DNA of 64,000 bases from Stentor coeruleus. Lineage: Eukaryota; Ciliophora; Heterotrichea; Heterotrichida; Stentoridae. Location of the stretch: assembly GCA_001970955.1 (NCBI GenBank), contig MPUH01000066.1:59657-123656 (forward strand), written 5' to 3'. A model generated the notes under the pieces. It made no database searches and was not told where the DNA came from. It was given only the letters and a program-made list of their open reading frames with translations. Of the stretch, positions 30,496 through 41,128 are shown in pieces. Numbering within the stretch: position 1 is the first letter of the stretch; the number at the start of each line of letters is the position of its first letter. Made by a program: the position numbers and the translations under genes.

Positions 30496-32973
30496 TTAAC
30501 TAATATAAACGATTTTCGGTAGTAAATTTTCTTCGCAGCAACAATTATCATTGAAAAGCTTTTCTAGATTTTCATCAAAAAAGAATTTATGATAAATTAC
30601 TTTTTCATCAAGTCTCAAAATAGAAATTCCAAATCCAGTGCTAAGGTAAATTTTATTTCTGAGTTTACTAGCAAAAATTTGAGGATATATATAGCCAGTT
30701 TCGATAAGCATACTTATGCTTTGATTGAGAAAGTTCCACACTCTCACAGTCTTATCTTTAGATCCTGACAACACGAACCGATTGTCACTCGTTATTGCAA
30801 TACTTAAAACAGAAGAAGTGTGACCATGAAGTACTGCTATTTGTTGATTCTCGAGTAGATTCCATACCCTCACAGTCATGTCATCAGATCCTGACACCAC
30901 AAACAGATTATCGCTCGTTATTGCAACACAGTTCACTCCAGACAAATGACCTTTAAGCACTGCTTCTTGTCGTTTCTCAAGTAAGTTCCATTTTCTCAAA
31001 GTGCTATCTAAGGATCCAGACACTATGACCGAATTGTCGCTCGTTATTGCAACACTATTTATTTGTTTGGTGTGACCATAGAGCTCTGCTTCTTGTCGTT
31101 TCTCGAGCAGGTTCCACACTCTCAGACTGATATCATTACAAATATATGTTCCTGATCCTGACACCACTAACCGATTGTCGCTCGTTATTGCAATACAGTT
31201 TATGCAATCTGCGTGACCGGTTAGTTCTGCTACTTGTTGTTTCTCAAACAGGCTCCAGATATTCACAGACCAATATAAGCCTCCTGACACCACGAACTGA
31301 TTATCGCTCGTTATTACAGCTTTTTCTATGCTAGGAGCATTATTTTGAATCACTTCTTTTTTTCGTTTCTTGAGCAAGCTCCACACTTCCATCATTGGAT
31401 TATCATTAATATTTGCTAGAAAAATATTTTCATCATTACTGAATGATGCGATTAAATAACGAGGTGAATTCATTAAAATTTTTTTTTCATTTAAATTCCA
31501 GAGTATTAATTCATTAGAGGATGTGGAATAGCAGAGATTGTTTTTCATTATTGCAATACTTAAAACAGAAGAAGTGTGACCTTGAAGCAATGCTTCAAGT
31601 TTATTTTCGAACAGGTTCCACATTCTCATAGTCTTATCATAAGATCCTGACACTACGAACCGATTGTCGTTCGTTATCACAATAGTGCTTACTCTAGAAT
31701 TGTGACCATGAAGAACTCCTACTTGTCGTTTCTCAAGTAGGTCCCACACTCTCACAGTATTATCATTAGATCCTGACACCACGAACTGATTATCTCTGGT
31801 TATTGCAACACTTAAAACAGAAGAAGTATGACCTAGAAGTACTGCTTCTTTTCTTTTCTTCAGCAAGTTCCACACTCTCACAGTGTTATCATTAGATCCT
31901 GACACCATGAGCCGATGGTCGCTCGTTATTGCAATACTATTTACGCAATCTGTGTGACCTCCAAGCACTGCTTTTTGTCGTTTTTCGAGTAGGTTCCACA
32001 CTCTTCCAGTCTTATCTGAGGATCCTGAAACCACAAACTGATCATCACTTGTTATTGCAACTTTTAAAATAGAAGAAGTGTGACCATAAAGCACTGCTTC
32101 TTGTCGATTCTCGAGCAGGTTCCAAACTCTCACAGTGTTATCATTAGATCCTGATACCACGAACTTATTGTTGCTCGATATTGCAACGCTATTTACGTAA
32201 GAAGTGTGACCTTCAAGTACTGCTACTTGTCGTTTCTCGAGCAGACTCCACACTTTCACAGTCTTATCTGAAGATCCTGACACCAAGAACCGATTGTCGC
32301 TTGTTATTGCGACACTGTTTACATAAGAAGTGTGACCTTCAAGCACTGCTTCTTGTTGTTTCTCAAACAAGTTCCACACTCTCACAGTCTTATCATCAGA
32401 TCCTGACACCACAAACTGATTATCGCTCGTTATTGCAATACTGTTTACTCCGCCGGTATGGCCTTCAAGTATTAAGCCATATAATTTTTTAATAAGAAAC
32501 TTATTAATACTTTTGATTTTATTTTTAGTAAGATTAGCTTCGATTTTAGAAAAGGAAGGCTCTTCATAATCTAAGGTGTCTCCTCTTATTATAGCCTGTA
32601 CTTTATCATATTCTTTTTCATTAAACTCAGTTTTTGTAAAAATTTCATTACATTCTTTGATTGCATTATCTAATTGCTCAATTGCTTCTTTTACCATTAA
32701 TTCTATTTGATAAATAAATTTTTGAGCTTCAATCATAATTTTTTTTTTCTGATTTTCAATATTTGCTAATGATACTATAACTTTCTTTCTTAACCTTGTG
32801 AAGCTTCTTGTAGGTAGCCTGATTTTGATATCATCGAAGCTGAATACATTACTTTCATTAAGATGTTCAGTAAAGTGAATAGCAAGGCAATTATTGCAAA
32901 ATAATATTCGGTTGCATTTATTGCATTGCTTGATTGGTAATTCATCGCATCCAAAAGTACTACACCTCAACAT
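30496..32973 (-). CDS. B-box-like zinc finger / coiled coil / 14-WD40 protein (825 aa), inverted paralog
   Basis: Same architecture as 26239-28842. The zinc-ligand module is MLRCSTFGCDELPIKQCNKC then FCNNCLAIHFTEH. A helical segment follows (about 50-150), then 14 WD repeats. Here the blades are strikingly alike: the core SVAITSDNRFVVSGSSDKTV, the strand WNLLEKRQ and the linker EAVLxGHT recur with few changes, at DNA level too (126-nt period). This suggests recent repeat expansion or homogenisation. Blades 8-9 are degenerate as in the paralog (ELILWNLNEKKILMNSPRYL). Ligand-binding or scaffolding is inferred; no effector domain is visible. Confidence 0.9.
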   Translation of the reverse strand: MLRCSTFGCDELPIKQCNKCNRILFCNNCLAIHFTEHLNESNVFSFDDIKIRLPTRSFTRLRKKVIVSLANIENQKKKIMIEAQKFIYQIELMVKEAIEQLDNAIKECNEIFTKTEFNEKEYDKVQAIIRGDTLDYEEPSFSKIEANLTKNKIKSINKFLIKKLYGLILEGHTGGVNSIAITSDNQFVVSGSDDKTVRVWNLFEKQQEAVLEGHTSYVNSVAITSDNRFLVSGSSDKTVKVWSLLEKRQVAVLEGHTSYVNSVAISSNNKFVVSGSNDNTVRVWNLLENRQEAVLYGHTSSILKVAITSDDQFVVSGSSDKTGRVWNLLEKRQKAVLGGHTDCVNSIAITSDHRLMVSGSNDNTVRVWNLLKKRKEAVLLGHTSSVLSVAITRDNQFVVSGSNDNTVRVWDLLEKRQVGVLHGHNSRVSTIVITNDNRFVVSGSYDKTMRMWNLFENKLEALLQGHTSSVLSIAIMKNNLCYSTSSNELILWNLNEKKILMNSPRYLIASFSNDENIFLANINDNPMMEVWSLLKKRKKEVIQNNAPSIEKAVITSDNQFVVSGGLYWSVNIWSLFEKQQVAELTGHADCINCIAITSDNRLVVSGSGTYICNDISLRVWNLLEKRQEAELYGHTKQINSVAITSDNSVIVSGSLDSTLRKWNLLEKRQEAVLKGHLSGVNCVAITSDNLFVVSGSDDMTVRVWNLLENQQIAVLHGHTSSVLSIAITSDNRFVLSGSKDKTVRVWNFLNQSISMLIETGYIYPQIFASKLRNKIYLSTGFGISILRLDEKVIYHKFFFDENLEKLFNDNCCCEENLLPKIVYIS
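30720..32480 (-). repeat. 126-nt tandem WD40 coding repeat array
   Basis: Repeated DNA phrases with period about 126 nt (such as gttccacactctcacagt, and cgctcgttattgcaa in many units, plus-strand view) run through the coding region, broken in the middle by the divergent blades 8-9 near 31380-31560. Confidence 0.85.
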
Positions 32974-34010
32974 AATTTTATAAATATGTCTTTTTCAAGT
33001 CCTATTATCTTTTTATCCAAATTGTAGACAACTGCTTCATTTATGCTTATCAAGACTACAATGTCATTATTCTGTACATAGTAAAGATATAATTATAGTT
33101 TCTTTAGAATATTCATGCTATATATAGTATCAAAAGAAAATTGAATTTATTCTGATGAGTTAAGTTATCTGGCCCCAGATTTTTCATAATTCAAAAAGAA
33201 TCGTGTTTGACAATCAAATTTTGAATAATGAAGAGGTGATGCAAGAGAATTTCCTTTTATTTTCACTATATGATGGACTAAAAGTGCCAAAACTAGCTGT
33301 GAAATTGTGCACAGCATTCTTTAATAAGCAATTCAATGAATTTCTCTTTATGCAATCAGATTTCTACCCTTAATAAAGATAACTATTTAGATGACAGCTA
33401 TATTTGGAAATTTTGTGTGTGCAGATTTACAAAAAGCATTCTTAATAGATCAATTTGTAAATTCTAGATTGAAATTAAGTGAGATTATACTTTTAATTTG
33501 CTTTGGTCTTAAAAAGCACAATAAATAATTGCTGCAAGAAAATTACAGTTTTAGTCAACCATGAAAAGAAGAATTTTAGAAAATTTGAAAAAAAATCGAT
33601 ACTTTCTGGCATAAATACCATCAGCGATTGCTGGGCATCGTAGCCAACATAGAAAATATTAATGTTAATATTATAGAATGAAGAATTTGAAAAATCACTT
33701 AGAGAAAAATACAAAAAACAAGAAATCATCAAGATCGACAGAGAAATAAAAAACTTTACCACGAAAATATACTATAAAAGAAGAAAATCAACAATGGCTG
33801 GTATTTATATACATTTCTGATGAACATTATAAAGAAATCCATATACAAAGCATTTAAAATTTATGCTCTAGATCCAAAGTAAAATTAAGAAAGTAATATG
33901 AAAAAGGTAAAAGATTTTAAACTAAAGAGATTTTTGAGTTTAAAATAAACTATTGTCCCTTCTAGCCTAGCTGTTAAATCTCTAAATCACTAATATTATA
34001 AAATAAATAA
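32974..34010. other. Gene-poor region with coding relics and a dispersed repeat
   Basis: No intact gene of normal size. Plus-strand phrases such as LKVPKLAVKLCTAFFNKQFN (about 33270-33330), ending in a stop, and a 45-codon frame at 33391-33528 (MTAIFGNFVCADLQKAFLID) look like decayed coding sequence of one repeat-containing protein. The minus-strand frame at 33493-33762 is judged to be a shadow. Confidence 0.4.
33373..33674 (+). repeat. Dispersed direct repeat, copy 1
   Basis: About 300 bp that recur at 34434-34719 in the same orientation, with scattered substitutions and small indels. The shared landmarks include gtgcagatttacaaaa, agaaaattacagttt and aaaatcgatactttctggca. Confidence 0.8.
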
Positions 34011-34380
34011 CTAGCCTATTCTTGTGAATCTATCCAGCATCAATTTAATCTGTTCCTCGGCACTTATTGAATTAGCATTTAATTTCTCTAAGACGTTGAA
34101 CACCTCAATAAGAGCCGATCCAGTAACCTCTGCCGTAACCAAAAGGCTGCTAACCTTATTGTCTAGGCTGCTAATCTTATTGTCAAGACTGCTAACCTTA
34201 TTGTCAAAGCTGTCGACCTTACCGCCAATTTCTTCTATTTTTTTTTCCAATAACCCCGACATAATTTTTATTAAGGCTTTCAAAACCTTCCTCGAGGTTA
34301 CTAACTTTTTGATCAAGATGATTAAAATCTTCTCTAAAGTTCTTTATTTCTTGTAGAATCCTTTCCATTACTGATTTCAT
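34011..34380 (-). pseudogene. Coiled-coil gene broken by a 1-nt frameshift in an A9 tract
   Basis: From ATG 34380 the frame reads MKSVMERILQEIKNFREDFN and HLDQKVSNLEEGFESL, then leaves frame at a run of nine A (near 34242-34250 on the plus strand as T). The second frame continues the coiled coil with EEIGGKVDSFDNKVSSLDNK and three tandem DNKVSSL-like units, ending TAG at 34011. Both halves are clearly one coiled-coil protein of about 120 aa. The break may be a real inactivation or a homopolymer sequencing error. The annotated frame alone starts at 34316. Confidence 0.6.
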
Positions 34381-34433
34381 TATTTATTATCATATAATTT
34401 TTATATGGGGCTTATTAATAATTATATCTTAAA

Positions 34434-34719
34434 AAAGATAATTATTAAGAATACGGCTATATTTGCAGATTTTGTATGTGCAGATTTACAAAAGCATTCT
34501 TAATAGAAATTTTTTTAATTCTAGATTGAAATTAAATTTTAATTTGCTTTGGTCTTTAGAAACACTTTAAGTAATTTCTGTAAGAAAATTACAGTTTTCG
34601 TCAACCATGAAAAGTGAAATTTTAGAAAATTTGATAAAAAATCGATACTTTCTGGCACAAATATCATCAGCGATTGTTGGGAATCGTATGCTAACATAGG
34701 AAATATTAATTACGATATT
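34434..34719 (+). repeat. Dispersed direct repeat, copy 2
   Basis: Second copy of the 33373-33674 sequence. It has more stops in the corresponding frames, so neither copy is under obvious coding constraint. Confidence 0.8.
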
Positions 34720-36836
34720 TATATACTATTACATCTCTAAATTATCATCTTCCAACATAAACAATAATAAAAATCAGCATTTTTTAAGCCGACTTATTAC
34801 AGATTACACGTAAATTTGAGAGGAATTCAAAATATTTTAGAAATCACCAATTATTTTTATATTTGTAAAATAATGAAGAACATATAACTATAACTAAGGA
34901 AGAACATATAAACAAGAAGAATGTGGAAAATTATTAAAATATCAACAAATTAGAATTCGATAAATTATATAATGCTATAGTTAGCATTTAACATATTAAT
35001 TATATAACACAATTGGAGAATAGAATAAATATCATATATCAAATCTTACTAAGAATTATATCTTATCCTAATATATAAATAAACTTTTATATGCGAATGC
35101 AAACACTTTTAAACAAAAATATATAGTTTTTTTAAATATTCTTACATAGAAAATGTATTTTAGGAATTCTGATGAAATATAAATAATCGATTTCAACTTC
35201 ACTATATCAATCATATAAATATCTAATAAACTAATAATAATTAATCAATAACTTCAAACCTTTATCATACCTAGAGTTCATATTATCACAAAATCCTTAA
35301 CTTATAATAAGCATATCCCAATTCAACATAAACTCATAAAAATATCCTATAATTATGAAATATGATCTTTTAAACAATTTCTTACTATGTTTTATGCACT
35401 TTAAATACTTATTGAAACTTAGATTTTATTCTATAGCATATATATTTATTCATCCAGCTAAGACATTTTTTATATCATAATTTTTTTAGCTATACTACAA
35501 ACTTGATAGTTCGGATTTTATAAGGTTTTAAATACTTTAACAATCGCTTTCCCTTTGAAGCGTCTCTCCCACCTTTTAGAAATTGTTTTTGCTTTAAATA
35601 ATAATTTTATACTCAAATAATCTATGCTAAGCTTTTAATTGGTAAATTTGATGATATTCAATGACAAAAGCTTTAAAAACAGAAAATATAATTAAGAATC
35701 GTGCTTGATCACAGAAAAAAACAAAAAAAGGCAAATTTGAGACTGAATCACAAAAAACATGGAAAAAACAACTAAAATTTTTAGAGTTAAATCAAAGAAT
35801 CGCTTATAAAACAACTAATTTTAATATGTTCTCTAAGGATAAAGTATTAAATTTATTATAATCGATTAAATTGTATACAAATAATGCTTTGATGAAAATC
35901 ATTAGCTTTTTTACACAAAAAAAAAGTATTTATACTTGCAAACAGAAAACTAATATTATAAAAACTTTGCACTTGATTATATTGCAAAGACTAAAGTTAA
36001 AAGTGTGACAAATATTAAACCTAATTCAAATACAAATGCAAGCAGAAAAAAATATCAATCTGAATTAATTCTTAAAGTAATATCGGATTTATATAAGTAT
36101 ATATAAACTATATATCTAGTGATAATCGATATCATTGCGAAGTATATAGCTTTTATCAAAGAAAAGCTTGAATTATGATTAAAAAAAGTAAAGATTTGGT
36201 AGCATCGAAGCCAAAAGTAAAAAAAAATACACTAAGATACGCTAGGAAATAAAAAATTTCGAAAAGATCTATATTATATTTACCTTATCTTATGTATATA
36301 AGCATTCTTTAGCCTGAAATTTTATGTAGTCAGGCTTATAGAGTAAAAATTTAAACTTACAATTAATCACATAAATGGTAATTATAAGGCTTTTATGGTG
36401 GTGGCATAAATGGTTGAAATATATATACACAAAAGCCAAAACTATCTTTATATAAACAAGGTAAAGCAAAAAGTTAAAATTCTAACATCATATACTTAAT
36501 CCTTATGGCTTATCGATTATTTACATATTAATTTTATATAAAATTTAGCATTATGCTTAAAAATCAAATCCTATGAAACTTTTTAAAAACCAACTACCTA
36601 ATGCTCCCACTTAACATAATATCTTACAAACATACAAGCAATCCATCAAGCTAAAAAACATAAAAAAAAGTTCAAAAAAAAAAAATTTAAGCTCGCTATA
36701 AAAACCTTAAAAATTGAGACTGACCAAATTTAAGCATGCTTGTTAAAAAATTATATGTTTGACTTAGTCGAATTTAGGTTTATATACAAGCACATTTAAT
36801 TCTGATAAAATTGTCGACATATTTAGTAAAGAAATA
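34720..36836. other. 2.1-kb gene-poor region
   Basis: Very AT-rich. I see no intact gene, RNA gene or clear repeat. A short plus-strand open stretch near 35715-35865 (SQKKTKKGKFETESQKTWKK) has protein-like composition but no start context and no family. From about 36480 to 36836 the strand becomes G-poor, like other 5' flanks. Confidence 0.5.
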
Positions 36837-39695
36837 ATGGCTTATAATAATATGAAAGGAATGATATTTCTGATACTCGTCTTAGCTCTCTGGGCTAATG
36901 TACCTGCCTCAGCTGATGAATCAACGACCTTAGCTTTCACTGAAAGACGTCCTGTGATGACTAGCACTTGCGAAGAATGCTACTATTCAAGTAGCTATAG
37001 CTATGATTGCTATTATTACTATTGTAAAGAAGAAGTCTTAAGTAAGCTTTTTGATGGTGAAGCTACTGAAAACTTATGCTCATACTATTCTGGTGAAGAT
37101 TACTGGAACTGTATAAACAGTGATTACAAGACTGAAATCATTTCAGTCCTTGAGACCCTCTATGGACCTAAAGAAGAAGAAAGCTTAAGTTCATGCACTG
37201 ATACATGCTATTACAATTGGTATTACTATAACTATGACTATGATTCATGTGTTTATTATTACTGCAAGACTGAAGGTGTTGATGAGAAATTGATTACTTT
37301 CGCCATGGTTGAGAACAAAGTTGAAACAATGAGCAACTGTGATGCCTGCTATTATTACTATAGTGGAGATAGTTATTATGATTGCATTTATTATTACTGC
37401 AAGTCTGAAATCATTGATGGAAACAAGTTGTTTGCCGGAAGCGCTAAACCAACCAGTAAACCAGTAACACTTAGTGCTTGTGACGACTGCTATTGGTACT
37501 ATTACTATGGATATACCAGCACTTATTATGATTGTGTTTATGCTTACTGCAAGGAAGAAGTCCTAACACTTTCTGAGAAGAACTTCAAAGGTAAACTTAG
37601 CTTTGTTCAAGAAAGACCTGAAATCCTTTACAGCAACTGTGAACTTTGTGACTATTACTACACTGGAGATGCCTGGTATGACTGTATCTATTACTATTGC
37701 AAGGATGAAGTTGTAGATACCCAACAACTTATTAGCTTAAAGGGTGCTAACATTGAAAAGGCTGATCTTAGTAAATGCACTGACTATTGCTATTACACTT
37801 ACTACCTTGGTTATTATACTTCAACTGAATACTCTAACTGCTATTATTACTATTGCAAAAATGAAGTAGCTTCTCTTTACAAGAAACTTACAGCTAATAA
37901 CTTTATCAAGACCAAGAAAGAAAGTGAACTTTACGATTGTTCAAGTTGTCATTACGACTCTTATGAATATTCTTATCATTGCTATTATTGCTATAAGGAA
38001 GATATCCTCGACAAGTCTGCTCTCTTTGCCGATGAACCAAAGAATGCTAAAACTGAAACTTGTGAATACTGTTACTATGACTCCTCTTATACTTACTATG
38101 ACTGTGTTTACTATTATTGTAAGAATGAAGTTATGGAGAAAGCTAAACTTGCTGTCATCAACAACTTTAGTAAGCTTACATCAATTGCCCCACTTCAAGG
38201 ATCAACATGTTCTGAATGTGGTTATTATTACTCTTACAGCAGTGAAGATTATGCTTATGATTGTACTTACTATAACTGTAGAGATGAAGTTCTTAGCAAG
38301 AATGTCTTATTCGCTGGATACTCTGGAGAACAAAAACAAGACTATTGTTATGAATGCTATGATTATGATTATGATGGATACTATGACTGCGCTTACTGGT
38401 ACTGCAAAGAACAAATCCTCGATAAGCTTAAAGAACTTTATGGAACTGAGAAAGTTGAAGGATCATCTTGTGAAGGTACTTGTTATATGGACTGGTATTT
38501 CTATGGTTCTGATTACTTCACTTGTGCTGCTAAGTTCTGTAAAGATGAAAGAAGTGAAAACCTTATTACAATCCCTGAGTTCATTCAAGAAAAAGGAGGA
38601 GTTCAGCTTGACTGTTACGACACTTGCTATTATTACTATGGGTACTCTGGAAGTTACTATGACTGTGTTTCTTATTACTGCAAGAGTTTGACAACTGAAA
38701 ACCTCTCAGCCAACCTTTCTGGAAAGAAAGTAGAAGCCTATTCTAACTGTGACGCATGTTATGACAACTATGCTTATGGCTATTACACTTATAATGAATA
38801 CAGCGACTGTTATTACAACTGGTGCAAGACTTCAGATTCAAAGGGAATTAAAGTTGTCAAGGCTGATTCAATGAAACTCTCATATTGTGACGACTGTTGG
38901 ACTTACTATTACTATGGTTACTTGACATACTCTGAATACTCCAGCTGTGTTAGCTCATATTGCAAAGATACTAAAACCTCAAGTCTTAAATCAACCAAAT
39001 TAAGCAAAACTAAGTCTGAGAAACTCTTTAGTTGTGGTGATTGTGCTGACTATTACTACAGTGGTTATTATACTTATTCTGAGTATTATGACTGTGCTTA
39101 TTATTATTGCAAAGACCAAATTCTTGAATTAACTGCAACCAGCAAAAAAGAGTCTGACTTTGTCTCAAAGAATGGAGTGACCTTTGATTATTGCTATTAT
39201 TGTGGTGATTACGACTGCTATTATTATTACTGCAAGAATGAAATAATGAGCAAACTTGACATGAAAGCTGAAAATGCTATTGAAAATGGCCAAGAACTTA
39301 CCAAATGTGATAACTGTTATTACCTATATTACTATGGGTATTTCACTTATGATGATTATACTTACTGTTATTACTGGTACTGTAAGAACGAAATCCTTTC
39401 ACAAGTTGATCTTCACAAGAGAACTACATCACTTGTTGCTGTTGAAAAGGCTAATATTGAGACTTATACTGAAGAAGTCTGTGAATACTCGTATGATTCT
39501 TATGGATATGAATACTATAATTGTTATTATTACTATTACAAGAATAGTGTTCAACAAGAATCGTCGTATTTGATGTCAGGATTCGCCATATCAGCTGTTG
39601 TGCTAGGTGCAATGGCTTATTCTAGGTACTCAAAGAGACGCCAGAATATGGAGTCAAGCTCAGTGAGTGAAGCTCCATACAAGATTATTCTCTAA
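36837..39695 (+). CDS. Secreted/surface Cys-Tyr-rich protein with about 19 tandem modules (952 aa)
   Basis: It has an N-terminal signal sequence (MIFLILVLALWANVPASA, ending near residue 27). About 19 modules of 38-58 residues then follow. Each module has CxxC, a run of Tyr with Asp/Ser/Gly, a C-x-YYYCK knot and a variable helical linker rich in Lys/Glu/Leu (for example CDACYYYYSGDSYYDCIYYY, then CK). Module 2 and the last module lack some Cys. A single membrane segment lies near residues 910-928 (GFAISAVVLGAMAYS), followed by a short basic cytoplasmic tail. No family is recognised. Disulfide plus dityrosine-type cross-linking in an extracellular or pellicle layer is a reasonable but untested idea. 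Codon use looks C-richer than in its neighbours, hinting at high expression. Confidence 0.9.
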   Translation: MAYNNMKGMIFLILVLALWANVPASADESTTLAFTERRPVMTSTCEECYYSSSYSYDCYYYYCKEEVLSKLFDGEATENLCSYYSGEDYWNCINSDYKTEIISVLETLYGPKEEESLSSCTDTCYYNWYYYNYDYDSCVYYYCKTEGVDEKLITFAMVENKVETMSNCDACYYYYSGDSYYDCIYYYCKSEIIDGNKLFAGSAKPTSKPVTLSACDDCYWYYYYGYTSTYYDCVYAYCKEEVLTLSEKNFKGKLSFVQERPEILYSNCELCDYYYTGDAWYDCIYYYCKDEVVDTQQLISLKGANIEKADLSKCTDYCYYTYYLGYYTSTEYSNCYYYYCKNEVASLYKKLTANNFIKTKKESELYDCSSCHYDSYEYSYHCYYCYKEDILDKSALFADEPKNAKTETCEYCYYDSSYTYYDCVYYYCKNEVMEKAKLAVINNFSKLTSIAPLQGSTCSECGYYYSYSSEDYAYDCTYYNCRDEVLSKNVLFAGYSGEQKQDYCYECYDYDYDGYYDCAYWYCKEQILDKLKELYGTEKVEGSSCEGTCYMDWYFYGSDYFTCAAKFCKDERSENLITIPEFIQEKGGVQLDCYDTCYYYYGYSGSYYDCVSYYCKSLTTENLSANLSGKKVEAYSNCDACYDNYAYGYYTYNEYSDCYYNWCKTSDSKGIKVVKADSMKLSYCDDCWTYYYYGYLTYSEYSSCVSSYCKDTKTSSLKSTKLSKTKSEKLFSCGDCADYYYSGYYTYSEYYDCAYYYCKDQILELTATSKKESDFVSKNGVTFDYCYYCGDYDCYYYYCKNEIMSKLDMKAENAIENGQELTKCDNCYYLYYYGYFTYDDYTYCYYWYCKNEILSQVDLHKRTTSLVAVEKANIETYTEEVCEYSYDSYGYEYYNCYYYYYKNSVQQESSYLMSGFAISAVVLGAMAYSRYSKRRQNMESSSVSEAPYKIIL
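36948..39560 (+). repeat. About 19 degenerate Cys/Tyr-rich protein modules
   Basis: The repeats are visible in protein sequence (CxxCYYYY...DCxYYYCKxE) and partly in DNA (tgctattattactattgcaa-like phrases). Unit length varies from about 38 to 58 codons because the linkers differ, so the array is old rather than recently duplicated. Confidence 0.9.
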
Positions 39696-40426
39696 TAATC
39701 TAATTAGGTCATTTATGAATCTTAGTCTTTTTTTATTAGATATAATCTTTAGAACTATTATTTTGTGATGAATTTAATAGAAATAATAGAAAAATGGAAT
39801 GCATTAAATGGTGCATCAAGGCTTTTTAGCTTTGAAATAGTGATTGATGATTATTAGCTAGATTTTTATTGTTATTGGTAGAATATCTTTACATGAAAAA
39901 ATATTTATAAGTAGTTAATAATTGATAGTTTTTTATATATTTTTTATGCATTAGCATAAGATTTTGGTGTTTTGAAAAGACTTATTTTGTTGCTGTGCTT
40001 GCATAAATAAAAATATTTAGTATATATAATTCTAAATAAAATTAGAAAAAAATAGGTATTGTATTGATGAGTTTCAAAGAAATAAGAATAAAATAAGATC
40101 ACTGTATAGCTAAGATTCTTATAATAAGCTTATATAGTATAAAACTAAAGAGATAATTGAAGAATCTAAAAAGAGGAGAAAATTTATGATATTTTAGGCT
40201 TATAGAAAATTTTGATAAGGAAGTGCAGGGAAAAAATAAAGGATAGGGATTAAGTTAGGATAATATTATATGAAGGAAAGAGGGATTTCTCAAAGGGTAA
40301 ATCGAATTGCATAAGGCTTCGAGTCAGATATATTAAGTTGATTAGTTTTATTAATCCATTTTATATAGATTCCCATAGAATATTTAAATCACTACAAGAT
40401 TGTTAGTAATTTATATTTGAATCAAA
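39696..40426. other. Intergenic, no gene seen
   Basis: C-poor 3' flank of the Cys/Tyr-rich gene. No ORF, repeat or RNA gene noticed. Confidence 0.6.
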
Positions 40427-41091
40427 TCTATTGAACTTAAGAAGCCTGCAATCCTTGATAATTTAAATTATGCTAATGAATTTTACAAACTTGACAATCA
40501 TAATGAATCCTTACATTCAGTAGTCAAATCCCAAAAAATATTCTAGTAAAAACTAATTATCACTGAACTCTTGCTTATAGTACAAGAATTCGGCATACTT
40601 AAAAACACCCAAAAGGCACTTACAAACATTTTTTTCACAGAGTTCAGAAATAGAATGTGCATAGAAAAAACCTAAGCCCTAAAGTAATATACAATTCTTT
40701 TTAAAATAGATAATAAGCATATTAGAATCTATAAAAAACAAATAATCATTAAAAAAAACCTCAGCTGCTGTAAGAGCAAGCAAGAGCATGTACCAAGAGC
40801 TTTAAAATGCTAAAAGCATATTCTTGAAAGCATTCTAACAATATTAGAACCACAGGATGAACGTGTAGACTCATAACAATTATTCTAAAATCGAAAGTCC
40901 AGCGATTCACACATTCATAAATCCTACTCTATAAACTAACAGGCATACTTGAAACCTATAAACTATCAAAAAAAAATGCATCTATCCATACTACTCTACT
41001 TTTCTATCCTTAAAATAATTATTTCCATTTCTACACCCAAAATTCCTATTTTTCATCTTAAAAAAATATTATTTTCCCTAATAACCTAAAA
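40427..41091 (+). pseudogene. Long protein-like frame interrupted only by TAA/TAG, possible relic
   Basis: One frame (phase of 40427) reads protein-like sequence for about 220 codons, for example ELKKPAILDNLNYANEFYKL and HILESILTILEPQDERVDS. It has eight interruptions, all TAA or TAG and none TGA, several at places where Gln (CAA/CAG) would fit. It could be a decayed gene with C-to-T changes. Alternatively the low G content of this 5' flank simply makes TGA rare and the frame looks better than it is. No start codon context and no family. Confidence 0.3.
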
Positions 41092-41128
41092 CACCATCTC
41101 TGAGGTTTCTCATTAAAATCAAATATAA

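Noticed and set aside
33493-33762. Minus-strand 89-codon hydrophobic ORF that looks like a membrane protein
   Set aside because: Covers part of the dispersed repeat; the matching part of the second copy does not keep the frame, so no coding constraint is visible.
37924-38691. 255-codon ORF in another frame of the Cys/Tyr-rich gene
   Set aside because: Stop-free only because TAT/TGT-rich codons lack stops in the shifted frame; the main frame has signal peptide, modules and TM segment.
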